Positions 52,246 to 62,157 are shown, counted from the stretch's first letter. The stretch: DNA of 64,000 nucleotides from GCA-2718815 sp963578105 (GCA_963578105.1 CAUZBP010000004.1:82924-146923); one strand, 5' to 3'. Made by a program: numbers and translations. Notes: generated from the letters alone by a model not told the origin.

Positions 52246-55200
52246 ATGAACCGGCTCATTTTTCCCTGCTTCGTCATCGTGGTGTTTTCTGTCAGCATTT
52301 CTGCTGCCGCGGAAAAATCGTCATCCGAGTCCGACTTTTTCGAGCGGCAGGTGCGTCCTTTGCTGGTATCCCGTTGTATGGAGTGTCACGGGCCCGGGAC
52401 GCAGGAGAATGGTTTACGGTTGGATGCGTTGGATCGTCTCCTGGTGGGCGGAGATTCCGGTCCAGCCATCGTTCCCGGAGATGTGGCCGGTAGTCTGTTG
52501 GTGCAAGCGGTACGTCGTGAAGGCGCCCTTCAGATGCCTCCCGACCAAGCTTTAGACGCCCACGAAACGGCCGTGTTGGAACATTGGATTCAGGAAGGGG
52601 CCTTTTGGCCGGAGCGTCTGTCGCCGGAGACAGGAATAACATCCGATCAAACCAGCCGGGGGCATTGGGCGTTTCAACCGGTTCGGGAGCCGGTGCTGCC
52701 GGTGGTCCAAAATGTTCACTGGTCTCGAACCTCGGTGGACCCGTTTGTGCTGGAAAAACTGGAAGCGGCAAAGGTGGCACCTTCGCCCGTTGCGGATCGG
52801 CGAACACTACTGCGACGTGTGACGTTCGATCTGTTGGGTTTGCCTCCACGTTATGATGAGGTTCGCGAGTTCGAGAACGATCTAAGTGACAATGCCTATG
52901 AAAAAGTGATCGATCGCTTGCTGGCATCTCCGCGGTACGGCGAGCGTTGGGGACGACTATGGCTGGATGTGGCACGCTATGCCGACACCAAGGGGTTTGC
53001 CTATTTCGAGGATCTCAATTACCCCTACGCCTACACCTATCGGGACTACGTGATTGCTGCCTTCAATCGCGATTTGCCGTATGACCAATTTGTGATTCAA
53101 CAGATCGCCGCGGACCACCTTGTGGTGGGCAGGGAACAAGCGTCCATGGCCGCGTTGGGATTTCTCACGGTGGGCCAACGGTTCATGAATAATCTGCACG
53201 ATGTGTTGGACGATCGGATCGATGTCGTGACGCGCGGCCTGATGGGCCTGACGGTTGCCTGTGCCCGCTGTCACGACCACAAATACGATCCGATCCCTAC
53301 CGCCGACTACTATTCACTTTACGGGGTGTTTCGGAGTTCCGCAGAGCCAATCGTGGGGCCGCTGCTGGGTCCCCCTCCGGAGACAGACGAATATCAGGAC
53401 TACCAGCGGGAACTCGACAAGAGGGTCAAGGCCCTGACCGATTTCGCCACGGAAAAACACGCTGAGTTGGTGCAGGGAGCCAAGGCCCGGGCGGACGAGT
53501 ACCTGCTGGCCGCCCAACGCGACGAGGATGATGGGATCGAGATGGACAACTCCTTGATCATCGTCGAACCGGGAGAACTCAATCCAACGATGACGCTGCG
53601 CTGGCAGGCGCTTTTGCGCAGGACCAAACAGTTGCACGACCCGGTGCTGACCCCCTGGCACGACTTTGCCACCCTTTCGGAAGCGGGTTTTACGGAGCAG
53701 TCGCGACAGTTGTGCCAGCAGTATGTTGTTCGGGTAGGCGCTGGGCCGGCAACGCGGATCAATCCGTACCTGGCGAGTGCACTTGCGAAGCGACTGCCGA
53801 CGAATCTGGAGGACGTATCACTGATTTACGGGGAACTGCTGCGAGAGACGGAAAGCAAATGGCAGTCGGGACAGCGGCAAGCGGAAATCAACGCGCAGCC
53901 GGCGCCAACCGGGTTTCGTGACTTGGCTCGAGAAGAACTCCGGCAAGTGTTGTACGCGCCCGGGGCGCCTGCCAATCTTCCGCTTCCGGATATCGGGTTC
54001 AACCTGATTCGACTCCTGCCGGACCGGAAGGCGCAGGAAATTGTCCAGAAGTTGTTAAAGGAAGTCGAACAGTGGATCGCGAAGGGAAAAGACACCGTTC
54101 CGCGGGCCATGGCGCTTGTCGATTCGAAGACGCGTCACGATCCGAGAGTGTTTCATCGGGGCAACGCCGCGCAGCCGCGGGAGTTGGTCCCCAGGAAGTT
54201 TCTCAGTATTTTGTCGGGAGTGAATGATGAACCCTTTCGGCTGGGAAGCGGCCGATACGAGCTGGCGCGGGCGATTGTTTCTCCGCAGAATCCGCTCACC
54301 GGGCGAGTGCTGGTTAATCGGGTTTGGATGAATCATTTCGGGGCACCGCTGGTTTCGACACCGAGTGATTTTGGCGTTCGCTGTGACGTGCCTTTGCACC
54401 GGAAACTTCTGGACCATCTGGCCGGCCGTTTTGTGGCCGGGGGTTGGTCCATGAAGAAATTACACCGTCAAATGCTGCTCTCGGCAACTTTTCGCCAGGC
54501 AAGTATTCACCGTGGCGATGGGGTTCGGGTGGATCCCGAAAACCACTTGTGGTGGCGACAGAATTTACGTCGCCTACAGTTTGAAGGAATTCGTGATTCT
54601 CTGCTCGCGGTTGCTGGGATACTGGATGGAAAAGTGGGCGGCGTTCCGGACAGAATTCTGCGAGTCCCCTATCCACGACGGAGAACCGTCTATGGGTTTG
54701 TGAACCGGGGAGAGCTTCCGCTGCTTTATTCCACATTCGATTTTCCCAGTCCGGATGCGACCAGTGCCGGTCGGCCGGAGACCACCGTGCCCCAACAGAC
54801 ACTGTATATGATGAACAATCATTTTGTGGTGCAATGCGCCGCCGCTTTGTCGGAACGGGCCAGTCACCAAGCCGTCAGGGCAGGGCAGAATGTGATAGAA
54901 CAACTGTACCGGGTGTTGTTTGCTCGCGATCCAAGTCCCGCAGAAGTGCGTTGGGCCCGTCGGTTCCTGGAAGTCGGCGACGTACCGAAGGAAAACTACT
55001 CGGACTGGAAGTATGGCCAGGGAGAATTGAACGGGTCAACGGGGAGACTCGTCGGGTTCACCCCTTTCGCGAGTTGGAATGGCAGCGACTGGTCGCGCGG
55101 AAAGGCGACAAACTCCGCTGCAATTCATCTGGATCGTCATGGTGGGCGGACCAGGGTGAGTGAACCGTTCGTGGTCCGGCGTTGGACGTCACCGTGGGAG

Positions 55201-55614
55201 GGACGAGTCGTGGTGCGCGGCGTCTTGGGACACGTGGCCGAAAAGGAGAAAGTGAAGGAGTCGGACCGGGAGATCGAAAGGAAAAAGGGGGACGGAGTTG
55301 AGGCCCGCCTGATTTCCAGCCGTTTTGGTGAACTGGGAAAATGGTCGGCGCACGGGGAGGAGACGACGACCGGGACGGGGACCTTTGAAGTCAAACCGGG
55401 TGACACGCTCGATTTCGTGGTGAGTGGCTGTAAGGATGGATCGGATGACGATTTCCAATGGCGGCTGCGGTTGTATCCGGTGGACGGGGCGGGCCAACGG
55501 GCGCCAGTGGCACGTTGGGATTCACGCGCTGATTTTCGTGGTGTGCAGGCGGAAATCAAGCAACAATTGGCTCAGGCCCTCATGATGACCAGCGAATTTA
55601 TTTACGTGGATTGA
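52246..55614 (+). CDS. PSCyt1-DUF1549-DUF1553 multidomain exported protein
   Basis: 1122 residues. Signal peptide (IFPCFVIVVFSVSISAAAE), then the planctomycete cytochrome domain with CMECHGPGTQENGLRLD, then DUF1549 (FDLLGLPPRYDEVREFEND, SPRYGERWGRLWLDVARYAD and CARCHDHKYDP). No LamG domain is inserted, unlike the paralogue at 19753. DUF1553 follows (GRVLVNRVWMNHFGAPLV, TVPQQTLYMMNNHFVVQCA). Near the C-terminus is an extra 180-residue module after LEVGDVPKENYSDWKYGQG, with strand-like pieces ending in VVSGCKDGSDDDFQWRLRL, possibly a carbohydrate-binding domain. The ATG at 52246 starts the signal peptide; a GTG 13 codons upstream is rejected. The next DUF1501 gene begins 4 bases after the stop, so translation is likely coupled. 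Confidence 0.9.
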   Translation: MNRLIFPCFVIVVFSVSISAAAEKSSSESDFFERQVRPLLVSRCMECHGPGTQENGLRLDALDRLLVGGDSGPAIVPGDVAGSLLVQAVRREGALQMPPDQALDAHETAVLEHWIQEGAFWPERLSPETGITSDQTSRGHWAFQPVREPVLPVVQNVHWSRTSVDPFVLEKLEAAKVAPSPVADRRTLLRRVTFDLLGLPPRYDEVREFENDLSDNAYEKVIDRLLASPRYGERWGRLWLDVARYADTKGFAYFEDLNYPYAYTYRDYVIAAFNRDLPYDQFVIQQIAADHLVVGREQASMAALGFLTVGQRFMNNLHDVLDDRIDVVTRGLMGLTVACARCHDHKYDPIPTADYYSLYGVFRSSAEPIVGPLLGPPPETDEYQDYQRELDKRVKALTDFATEKHAELVQGAKARADEYLLAAQRDEDDGIEMDNSLIIVEPGELNPTMTLRWQALLRRTKQLHDPVLTPWHDFATLSEAGFTEQSRQLCQQYVVRVGAGPATRINPYLASALAKRLPTNLEDVSLIYGELLRETESKWQSGQRQAEINAQPAPTGFRDLAREELRQVLYAPGAPANLPLPDIGFNLIRLLPDRKAQEIVQKLLKEVEQWIAKGKDTVPRAMALVDSKTRHDPRVFHRGNAAQPRELVPRKFLSILSGVNDEPFRLGSGRYELARAIVSPQNPLTGRVLVNRVWMNHFGAPLVSTPSDFGVRCDVPLHRKLLDHLAGRFVAGGWSMKKLHRQMLLSATFRQASIHRGDGVRVDPENHLWWRQNLRRLQFEGIRDSLLAVAGILDGKVGGVPDRILRVPYPRRRTVYGFVNRGELPLLYSTFDFPSPDATSAGRPETTVPQQTLYMMNNHFVVQCAAALSERASHQAVRAGQNVIEQLYRVLFARDPSPAEVRWARRFLEVGDVPKENYSDWKYGQGELNGSTGRLVGFTPFASWNGSDWSRGKATNSAAIHLDRHGGRTRVSEPFVVRRWTSPWEGRVVVRGVLGHVAEKEKVKESDREIERKKGDGVEARLISSRFGELGKWSAHGEETTTGTGTFEVKPGDTLDFVVSGCKDGSDDDFQWRLRLYPVDGAGQRAPVARWDSRADFRGVQAEIKQQLAQALMMTSEFIYVD

Positions 55615-55618
55615 AGGC

Positions 55619-57070
55619 ATGTCAAGCAAGAGACAACCAGATCGACACTTCGACTCCTGCCAACCGGCAGCGTTCTCGCGCCGCGAGTTGTTGGGCCGTT
55701 CCGGTGTGGGAATGGGCCTGTTGGGCCTGGCTGGCCTGTTGGCGGACGACGGGTTCCTGGCAGCTGCGGACCGGTCCACCACCAACCTTCGCCCCTTGGC
55801 TCCCAAGCCGTCTCACTTTCCCGGGAAGGCCAAAAGCGTGGTACACCTTTTTCTTAAAGGGGGACCGTCGCAAGTCGACACCTTCGATCCGAAGCCCCTG
55901 CTGGAACGTTTGCATGGAAAGTCGGCAGGGAATCTCGGACTGCCCACGGAGCGAAAGACCGGCGCCGTAATGAAATCGCCTTACAAATTTCAGAAACGTG
56001 GACAGAGTGGCATCCCCGTCAGCGAGATTTTCGAAAAGACCGGCGCCATGATCGATGATATTTGCGTTGTCCGTTCCATGCATTGCGACGTTCCTAACCA
56101 CGAGCCGTCAATTCAACTACTCAACTGCGGACACAATATCGTGACCCGTCCCAGTTGGGGTGCCTGGGTCACTTACGGGCTGGGTTCGGAGAACCAAAAC
56201 CTGCCCGGATTTTTTGCGCTTTGTCCCGATGGTGTGCCCACGTTAGGATCGAGGTTGTGGGGGTCGTCTTTCCTGCCCGGTGCTTATCAGGGGACGTTCC
56301 TGCAGACCAAATATCGGGACGTGGATCAGCTGATTGAAAATGTTCGCAACACGAGCTTTTCGACTTTTGGCCAGCGACGACAACTGGACCTGGTCCGCAG
56401 GCTTAATGAACTTCACCTGGTAGAGCGAGAAAAGGAGTCTCGCCTGGAAGCCCGGATCCAGTCCTTTGAACTGGCGGCCCGAATGCAGACGGAAGCGGCA
56501 GACGTATTTGATGTGAACCAGGAGCCACAGTATATCCATGATCTTTATGGTTCCGGACCCCATGCGCGCCAGATGTTGATTGCACGGCGTTTGGTAGAAC
56601 GAGGAGTACGGGTGATACAGGTCTATACCCATCCGGGAGGGGGTTGGGATAGTCATGACGGCTTGGAGGAATCTCATCGCAGGTTGGCCGGGGAATCGGA
56701 TCAACCGCTATTCGCTTTCCTGTTTGATCTCAAGCAACGAGGGTTGCTGGACAGTACCCTGGTGATTGTGGGCGGAGAATTTGGTCGGACACCCGTCGCC
56801 GAATTTCCCAACCTCTCGGGCCGTGATCACAATCATTATGGCTTCAGTTTTTTGTTGGCTGGCGGGGGAGTTAAAGGAGGTTACGTGCACGGCGCCACGG
56901 ACGACCTGGGCTTTGCCGCCGTGGAAGATAAAGTTCATTATCATGATCTGCATGCGACGATTCTGCATTGCCTGGGTTTGAACCACGAACAGCTTACCTA
57001 TCGTTTTGCTGGACGAGACTTCCGGCTGACGGATGTCTACGGTAACGTGGTGCATGACATTCTGGCCTGA
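55619..57070 (+). CDS. DUF1501 protein with Tat signal
   Basis: 483 residues. Twin-arginine motif FSRRELLGRSGVGMGLLGLA after a 20-residue lead. DUF1501 landmarks: VVHLFLKGGPSQVDTFDPKP, WVTYGLGSENQNLPGFFAL, VIVGGEFGRTPVAEF, GRDHNHYGFSFLLAGGG and VHGATDDLGF. It resembles the protein at 18200 more than the one at 50714. It lies 4 bases after the PSCyt gene and is surely co-transcribed with it. The stop codon sits in the loop of a hairpin. The function of DUF1501/PSCyt pairs is unknown, though they cluster with polysaccharide and sulfatase genes in planctomycetes. Confidence 0.92.
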   Translation: MSSKRQPDRHFDSCQPAAFSRRELLGRSGVGMGLLGLAGLLADDGFLAAADRSTTNLRPLAPKPSHFPGKAKSVVHLFLKGGPSQVDTFDPKPLLERLHGKSAGNLGLPTERKTGAVMKSPYKFQKRGQSGIPVSEIFEKTGAMIDDICVVRSMHCDVPNHEPSIQLLNCGHNIVTRPSWGAWVTYGLGSENQNLPGFFALCPDGVPTLGSRLWGSSFLPGAYQGTFLQTKYRDVDQLIENVRNTSFSTFGQRRQLDLVRRLNELHLVEREKESRLEARIQSFELAARMQTEAADVFDVNQEPQYIHDLYGSGPHARQMLIARRLVERGVRVIQVYTHPGGGWDSHDGLEESHRRLAGESDQPLFAFLFDLKQRGLLDSTLVIVGGEFGRTPVAEFPNLSGRDHNHYGFSFLLAGGGVKGGYVHGATDDLGFAAVEDKVHYHDLHATILHCLGLNHEQLTYRFAGRDFRLTDVYGNVVHDILA

Positions 57071-57079
57071 GCGGGCCAG
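57062..57079 (+). terminator. Hairpin with DUF1501 stop codon in its loop
   Basis: CTGGCC / GGCCAG, perfect 6-bp GC-rich stem; the 6-nt loop TGAGCG begins with the stop codon TGA (57068-57070). No U tract follows. Confidence 0.5.
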
Positions 57080-57223
57080 TGAATGCACGTTGACCGGTTC
57101 ACACGACTAAACAATAGCGGTGTCGTAGAAAAGAATTTATCGGCAATGGGTTGGCGTTTATTTTGTGGCCGCAAATCTGTAGCATCTTGTGTTTTCTAAT
57201 TCACCATCGTCAGGGCGCGTTTC

Positions 57224-58819
57224 ATGAACCATCTCGTTACCGACAGTGTTTATCTTCGTATCGGATCTCGAAGGCAGTTTTTCTTTGATGACCTGCTGCT
57301 GGACCAGACCCAGAATTTGACGCGGAGATTTCACTCGCCTGAACCCGTGATGGATCAGCCGGTCCTCCAAAAGGATCGACCCTGGGAACACGTGCCCTAT
57401 CTCAGTTGCAATACGTGGAATGTGATTCGCGACCCGCGCGATCAGCTGTTCAAGTGTTGGTACGAGGATTGGGAGATCCACGACCTGTCCAATCCTATCT
57501 CATGGAGACGGGAATCTGACAAAAAGCTGTGTTTGAATTTGCATCTCAGTTGGCCTTCCCGAAATCTATATGCGGAATCTGTGGACGGAATCGAGTGGAC
57601 GAAACCCGAACTGGGTTTGGTAATCGAACAGGGGCACAACACAAATATTGTGCTGGGAGGGCGCCAGAGTGTGGGGCCTGTCCACTGCGCCTACGTCCTG
57701 TTGGATGAGAGTGAAAAGATCTCTTCGCAGCGATTTAAAATGGTGTTTGAGAATATGGCCACCGAGGACGCCGACGACCAAGGTGGTGGAACATTTCGTG
57801 TGGCCTTTTCGGAGGATGGAATCCACTGGGAGGTGCAGCCCGAGCCCGTCCAGTATGGTGCCTGCGGTTCGGTGGCGGGTGACGTGGTGACCGTCTCGGT
57901 AGAACCTGAATCGGGTGTCTATCGGCTCAATGGGCGGCATCCGCTGATGTGTTCCGCGGTCGTGCAGGATATGCGCAACCCGACCGATGGGGGTTGGATT
58001 GCCCCGAATTACCCTCAGCAATTTGGTCGGGAAAACAAACGGCGGATTTATCGGGCGGAGAGCCGCGACATGATCCATTGGTCCACGCCCGCGCCGTTGG
58101 TAGTGCCTGAAAGCGATGTCGATAATATCGACGACGAGTTCTATGGCATGGAACAGTTTCAGATTGGTGACGATTGGCTGGGGCTGCTCAATATTCTGCA
58201 TAACACCGATAACACAATGGATGTTCAGCTCACGTACTCGCGAGATGGAAGAGATTTTAATCGTGTTCAACCGGGCCGGGCGTGGCTGACACCGGGCGGG
58301 CCGGAGAGTTGGAATCCGTACATGACAACGGTCTGCAGCAAACCGGTCGAGGTGGGTGACGAGTTGTACGTGTATCACGGGGGTGCCAATGTCCATCACG
58401 ACTGGTGGATGGTGGGTGTTCCCGAGGGCCTCGACGTTCCGGAGAGCGGAAATCTGGATGAGGTGCGCTACGGGCTGGGGCTTGCGACAATGAAACGAGA
58501 CCGTTTTGTCAGTCTGGCAGCCGGGCCGGCTCGAACCGGGGTCCTGGTGACCCGTCCTGTTTTTCCCACGGGGGACAAACTCCTGGTGAACGTGAAGTGC
58601 GCCCCGGGGGGCTCGCTGGAAGCGGCGATTGCTGATGACCAGGGCGTGGTGGTGGCCGGATTTGAACGTACCAATTGCCAGACGGTCAGCGGAGATGGGG
58701 TGGCGTTGGAAGTGAAATGGAAGGAGCAGTCGGAACTTCCCACGGGACGATTCGTAAAACTGCATGTTTTTCTGCGGAACGCAGAACTCTACAGTTTCCA
58801 GTTTGTCGACAAGGTCTAG
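57224..58819 (+). CDS. Five-bladed propeller glycosidase-like protein
   Basis: 531 residues with repeated blade motifs of the GH32/GH43/GH130-like five-bladed propeller: LYAESVDGIEWTKPELGL, FRVAFSEDGIHWEVQPEP, YRAESRDMIHWSTPAPL and LTYSRDGRDFNRVQP all read as a strand followed by a D/S-G-x-x-W/F turn. Catalytic acids cannot be assigned. The last 100 residues form a separate beta-rich part (LLVNVKCAPGGSLEAAIADD) found at the ends of other planctomycete proteins of this type. No signal peptide, so cytoplasmic or exported by another route. It lies 153 bases after the DUF1501 gene. Substrate unknown, probably a sugar residue. Confidence 0.7.
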   Translation: MNHLVTDSVYLRIGSRRQFFFDDLLLDQTQNLTRRFHSPEPVMDQPVLQKDRPWEHVPYLSCNTWNVIRDPRDQLFKCWYEDWEIHDLSNPISWRRESDKKLCLNLHLSWPSRNLYAESVDGIEWTKPELGLVIEQGHNTNIVLGGRQSVGPVHCAYVLLDESEKISSQRFKMVFENMATEDADDQGGGTFRVAFSEDGIHWEVQPEPVQYGACGSVAGDVVTVSVEPESGVYRLNGRHPLMCSAVVQDMRNPTDGGWIAPNYPQQFGRENKRRIYRAESRDMIHWSTPAPLVVPESDVDNIDDEFYGMEQFQIGDDWLGLLNILHNTDNTMDVQLTYSRDGRDFNRVQPGRAWLTPGGPESWNPYMTTVCSKPVEVGDELYVYHGGANVHHDWWMVGVPEGLDVPESGNLDEVRYGLGLATMKRDRFVSLAAGPARTGVLVTRPVFPTGDKLLVNVKCAPGGSLEAAIADDQGVVVAGFERTNCQTVSGDGVALEVKWKEQSELPTGRFVKLHVFLRNAELYSFQFVDKV

Positions 58820-58825
58820 AAACAG

Positions 58826-58845
58826 CAACTGATCGAAAACAGTTG
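58826..58845 (+). terminator. Hairpin after the propeller gene
   Basis: CAACTG / CAGTTG, perfect 6-bp stem with an 8-nt loop, starting seven bases after the TAG stop. No U tract follows. Confidence 0.35.
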
Positions 58846-58902
58846 GGGGCTGCCCGTGGTCGAAGGTGGCTCCGGTGTCAGGGAGTGGCCAGTCCGCCGC
58901 GG

Positions 58903-60486
58903 TCAACCGAGTCCCATCGGAAGCGCCTGATAACGCACTTCCAGTCGTAAGGAATACAGAGCCAACGGCTGAAGGATGTCAGCGGGCCGTTTGTGTAGGG
59001 TCAGCGTGAACTCGTTTTCGCCCTGTTGGATGCAGTCGCGCGGCAGCAGGTCCAAGCCGATTTCCAGGTGTCCAAAGTGTCCGTTCCAGTTCCAGGGATA
59101 CTGCTGACCGACGTTGACGTGACCCTCGTGCAGTGGGATATCGATGCCATTGATGGTCAGTTGCAGTTGCTCGTCGCCGGTCAGATGGCAGAAGTCAAGT
59201 TTCAAGTCCAATGTGGCCAGAACACGTTCCCGCCGCGCGAGTTCCAGGTCGTCACCCACCGGCAAAGAGAGAAGGAGGCTGTCTCCGGCGTTGTGCAGTT
59301 CGGCTGGTAACTGGTGGGGATGGGCCGACTGGTAGGACTTGCCAAAAAATCGGCTTTGGCTGGGCACGCCGATTTCGGCCAGCATGTAGAGCTTGTCCTT
59401 GCGTGCCAGGGTGTCGACCGATCCCAATTCGCCGAGCAAGGTCATGTCCTGCAGGCGGTTGGCGATCTGGTGGTGATGGAAATTGAAGAGGTTGATTCCA
59501 GCAACGCCTTGCCGCCAGGCGTTCAACGCCGCACCGCGCACCGCCTCGGCGGGCGGGGGCCGAAAACGTCCCGGGCCGACGCCCTCGGTGACACTCGCAT
59601 AGACCAGACAGTTTCTGTCTCGCGCGAGATCGACAAAGGAGTCGAAGGGAAGTTCGCAGGCAGTGTCGTAATAGACGGTGGGAGTGAGCACGTCCACCAG
59701 TCCCTCCGCGACCCAGTGGTTCACATCGAGGTCGGCAGCGTGGCAGGCTGCGAGCGTACCGGGCACACGGGCGCCGAAGTCGATCTTCCGTCCACGTTGT
59801 GTTCCAATCCGGTCGAGAAGCTCACCTATCTGCCGGACATGTGCCGAGAGGATCGTAGCACCAGGTTCGGGGAGGTTGTGGGGGAAGTTGTGGCCGCAAT
59901 CGCGAGTGAAGTCCAGCTCGAAACCATCCACGTCGTAGCGGCCGCATAGTTCTTCCACAAGTCGTAGCTGATGTTGGCGAACGGCCGGTATGGAAAAATC
60001 AAGGTGCCGGCAGGGTGGAACGTGGCCGTCAGGATCGGGATCGTGGTTGTCGTTGGCGCAACGTTCTCCCAGGCGGTATTCGGGGTGATCGATGCCGAAT
60101 TGACTGCGCATGCCGTGCTGACCCGAGTGGCCGTCGTTGAAACGCATGGCACCCCAGAAGGGTTTCCCTTCCGCGTGGGATTGTTCGATGGCCAGGGCCC
60201 AGGGGTCCCTGGGGAATTGGAGGAGGGCCTGCAGATTGCGGATGCCCTTCCAGGTAAAGACACTCATTGCCTTGTCTGGAAAGACGGTTTGGGCTGCAGC
60301 GTAATCGTGGGGAAACAGGGGGCTGCAATCCCCGACCGTAAACATGTGGCAAATGATGCCGTCCACCTGGGTTCCGGTCAGCCACCCGACGGTTTCGTAG
60401 AGAAATTGCTCTTCGGTGAGAGGGGGGTGAGAGACGTAAAGGAAGTTGCCGTCACTGTGCAGATAGAACCGGGGAACTGACGTCAT
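58903..60486 (-). CDS. Glycoside-hydrolase-like TIM-barrel protein
   Basis: 527 residues. The N-terminal 380 residues look like a (beta/alpha)8 barrel of the family-10-like glycosyl hydrolase kind. Landmarks are FYLHSDGNFLYVSHPPLT, VRQHQLRLVEELCGRYDVDG followed by FELDFTRDCGHNFP (the Glu and Asp after the strand are candidate catalytic residues), KIDFGARVPGTLAACH and LVDVLTPTVYYDT. The C-terminal 140 residues form a beta-rich part. No signal peptide is evident. The ATG at 60486 follows a TTG that could also initiate. It sits 69 bases after the SSS symporter gene, suggesting it acts on the imported substrate. Confidence 0.7.
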   Translation of the reverse strand: MTSVPRFYLHSDGNFLYVSHPPLTEEQFLYETVGWLTGTQVDGIICHMFTVGDCSPLFPHDYAAAQTVFPDKAMSVFTWKGIRNLQALLQFPRDPWALAIEQSHAEGKPFWGAMRFNDGHSGQHGMRSQFGIDHPEYRLGERCANDNHDPDPDGHVPPCRHLDFSIPAVRQHQLRLVEELCGRYDVDGFELDFTRDCGHNFPHNLPEPGATILSAHVRQIGELLDRIGTQRGRKIDFGARVPGTLAACHAADLDVNHWVAEGLVDVLTPTVYYDTACELPFDSFVDLARDRNCLVYASVTEGVGPGRFRPPPAEAVRGAALNAWRQGVAGINLFNFHHHQIANRLQDMTLLGELGSVDTLARKDKLYMLAEIGVPSQSRFFGKSYQSAHPHQLPAELHNAGDSLLLSLPVGDDLELARRERVLATLDLKLDFCHLTGDEQLQLTINGIDIPLHEGHVNVGQQYPWNWNGHFGHLEIGLDLLPRDCIQQGENEFTLTLHKRPADILQPLALYSLRLEVRYQALPMGLG

Positions 60487-60558
60487 CAAGAACTGCCTGG
60501 CAATGGAGAGGAAAATGAAGGAATCGGATGAGGCACGGGAGATGGTCTGCCCGCCTGC

Positions 60559-62103
60559 TCAAGGGGGGGGCTGGCTGGTCCAGATCGTCAAGTTTTCGAG
60601 GGACGAATCGGCGCGGCGTGGCAGCACCCAACTGAGGGCGTAGCCCAATCCCAGCAAGAACAAATGTGGCAGGACGCCGATCCAGTACTCGTTCGGAAAA
60701 TGCTTGGCCAAATCCGGAAATCGCCCGCTTCCCTGATCCGTGTTCAAGAAAACCCAGCCCCCGACCAGGGCAACAGTCGCCAGGGTGGCGATCAGGGCGG
60801 CTCGGGACCCGACACGGACAGTCAGGAATCCCAGCAGGAAGAGGCTCAAAAGCCCGGCAGTCACGACAGGGTAGACGAGCGTCTGCATGTCCATCAGGGT
60901 GTCGGTGCGCAGCTTGTGAACCGCCATGGCCACACCGATCATGATCAGGGAGAACACGACGGACATCGCGCGGCCCACCAAGAGGTAGTGTTGTTCAGTG
61001 CCGGCTGACGACTTGAAACGCCGGTAGAAATCGTTGGTCACCGTAGCGGCGGAAGCATTGATGCTGGAATCGAGCGTTGACATGGCGGCCGCCAGCAATC
61101 CGGAGATGACGAACCCGGCCACGCCGGCCGGGACTTTCGTAAGAATGAAATAGGGAAAGACCTCTTCCGGTTTGGCATTTGCCAGCGCCGGGTCCGGGAA
61201 GTGCTGATAAAACACGTAAAGTGCCGTGCCAATGAAAGCGAAATACAGCCACACGGGGATCGTGAGTAATGTTCCCAGGACGAATCCCTGCCGGGCTTCT
61301 TTGTCGGTTTTTATCGCCAGGTAACGCTGCACCATGCTCTGGTCGGTGCACATCATTTGCAGGAACATGAATTGGTAGACCAGGATGATGACCCACACGG
61401 TTTTCTCACCGAAAATGAAGGCGGTGCTGCCGACCGAGAATTTCCCGGCCGCGTGCGCTTCCGAAAAAATCTGGTCCAGGCCTCCCGGAACAAGGTAGGC
61501 GATAATGGGGGTGCAGATGAGGCCCCCGACGATCAACGCGATGCCCTGCAGGCAGTCGGTGTAAATCACCGCCCGCAGTCCGCCGGCGATGGTATACAGG
61601 GCCACCAGGAAGCCCAGGCCGTAGATCACGTAGGAGAGGTCCCACCCGCTCATCTTCTGGAACGGCAAGCTGACGGCGTAGAGGATGATCCCGGTGCGGA
61701 AGATGTGGTAAAAAAGAAACGCCATTGCACCGTACACCCGGGCCCAGACACCAAACCTCTGTTCCAGGTACTCATAGGCCGTGCGGATGTGTCCGCGACG
61801 AAAGAAAGGCATGAAGACCAGGTAGGTCACCACGGCAGGAATGAAGTACAGGAAATGTGCCGGCATGAAACGCCAGTCATCTTTAAAAGTTGCACCGGGC
61901 AGTGCCAGGAACGTCATGGAACTAATGATCGTGGCCATGATCGAAAATCCCACCACCCAGCCGGGCATGCTGCGATCGGCCAGAAAGTAGGAGTCTGCAG
62001 AGGTGGTTTTACGTGCACAGTAGACACCGATGGCGACCATGATGGCCAGGTTCAGTCCAATCACCAGCAGGTCCGGCCAGCGTGCTAAGTGTTCTGCGGG
62101 CAT
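60559..62103 (-). CDS. Sodium:solute symporter (SSS/SLC5 family)
   Basis: 514 residues, mostly hydrophobic with about 13 membrane segments. The N-terminal DLLVIGLNLAIMVAIGVYCA and DSYFLADRSMPGWVVGFSIM segments match SSS transporters, and MFLQMMCTDQSMVQRYLAIK and GLLAAAMSTLDSSINASAAT are the family's sodium-binding-site segments (the Ser/Thr-rich TM8-like helix). It would import a sugar, sugar acid or amino acid with Na+. The gene sits between two carbohydrate-type genes on one strand, which points to a sugar or glycoside as substrate. RBS CGGAG about 11 bases upstream of the ATG. Confidence 0.9.
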   Translation of the reverse strand: MPAEHLARWPDLLVIGLNLAIMVAIGVYCARKTTSADSYFLADRSMPGWVVGFSIMATIISSMTFLALPGATFKDDWRFMPAHFLYFIPAVVTYLVFMPFFRRGHIRTAYEYLEQRFGVWARVYGAMAFLFYHIFRTGIILYAVSLPFQKMSGWDLSYVIYGLGFLVALYTIAGGLRAVIYTDCLQGIALIVGGLICTPIIAYLVPGGLDQIFSEAHAAGKFSVGSTAFIFGEKTVWVIILVYQFMFLQMMCTDQSMVQRYLAIKTDKEARQGFVLGTLLTIPVWLYFAFIGTALYVFYQHFPDPALANAKPEEVFPYFILTKVPAGVAGFVISGLLAAAMSTLDSSINASAATVTNDFYRRFKSSAGTEQHYLLVGRAMSVVFSLIMIGVAMAVHKLRTDTLMDMQTLVYPVVTAGLLSLFLLGFLTVRVGSRAALIATLATVALVGGWVFLNTDQGSGRFPDLAKHFPNEYWIGVLPHLFLLGLGYALSWVLPRRADSSLENLTIWTSQPPP

Positions 62104-62157
62104 TGATCATTATCTCCGGGTAGGAATTGGCATGTGGTTGATTGAGGCGTTCAAACT

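Noticed and set aside
57566..58906. 446-residue minus-strand reading frame antiparallel to the 57224 propeller gene
   Set aside because: It is the antisense shadow of a gene with clear propeller repeats; the His/Arg/Pro-rich product fits no family.
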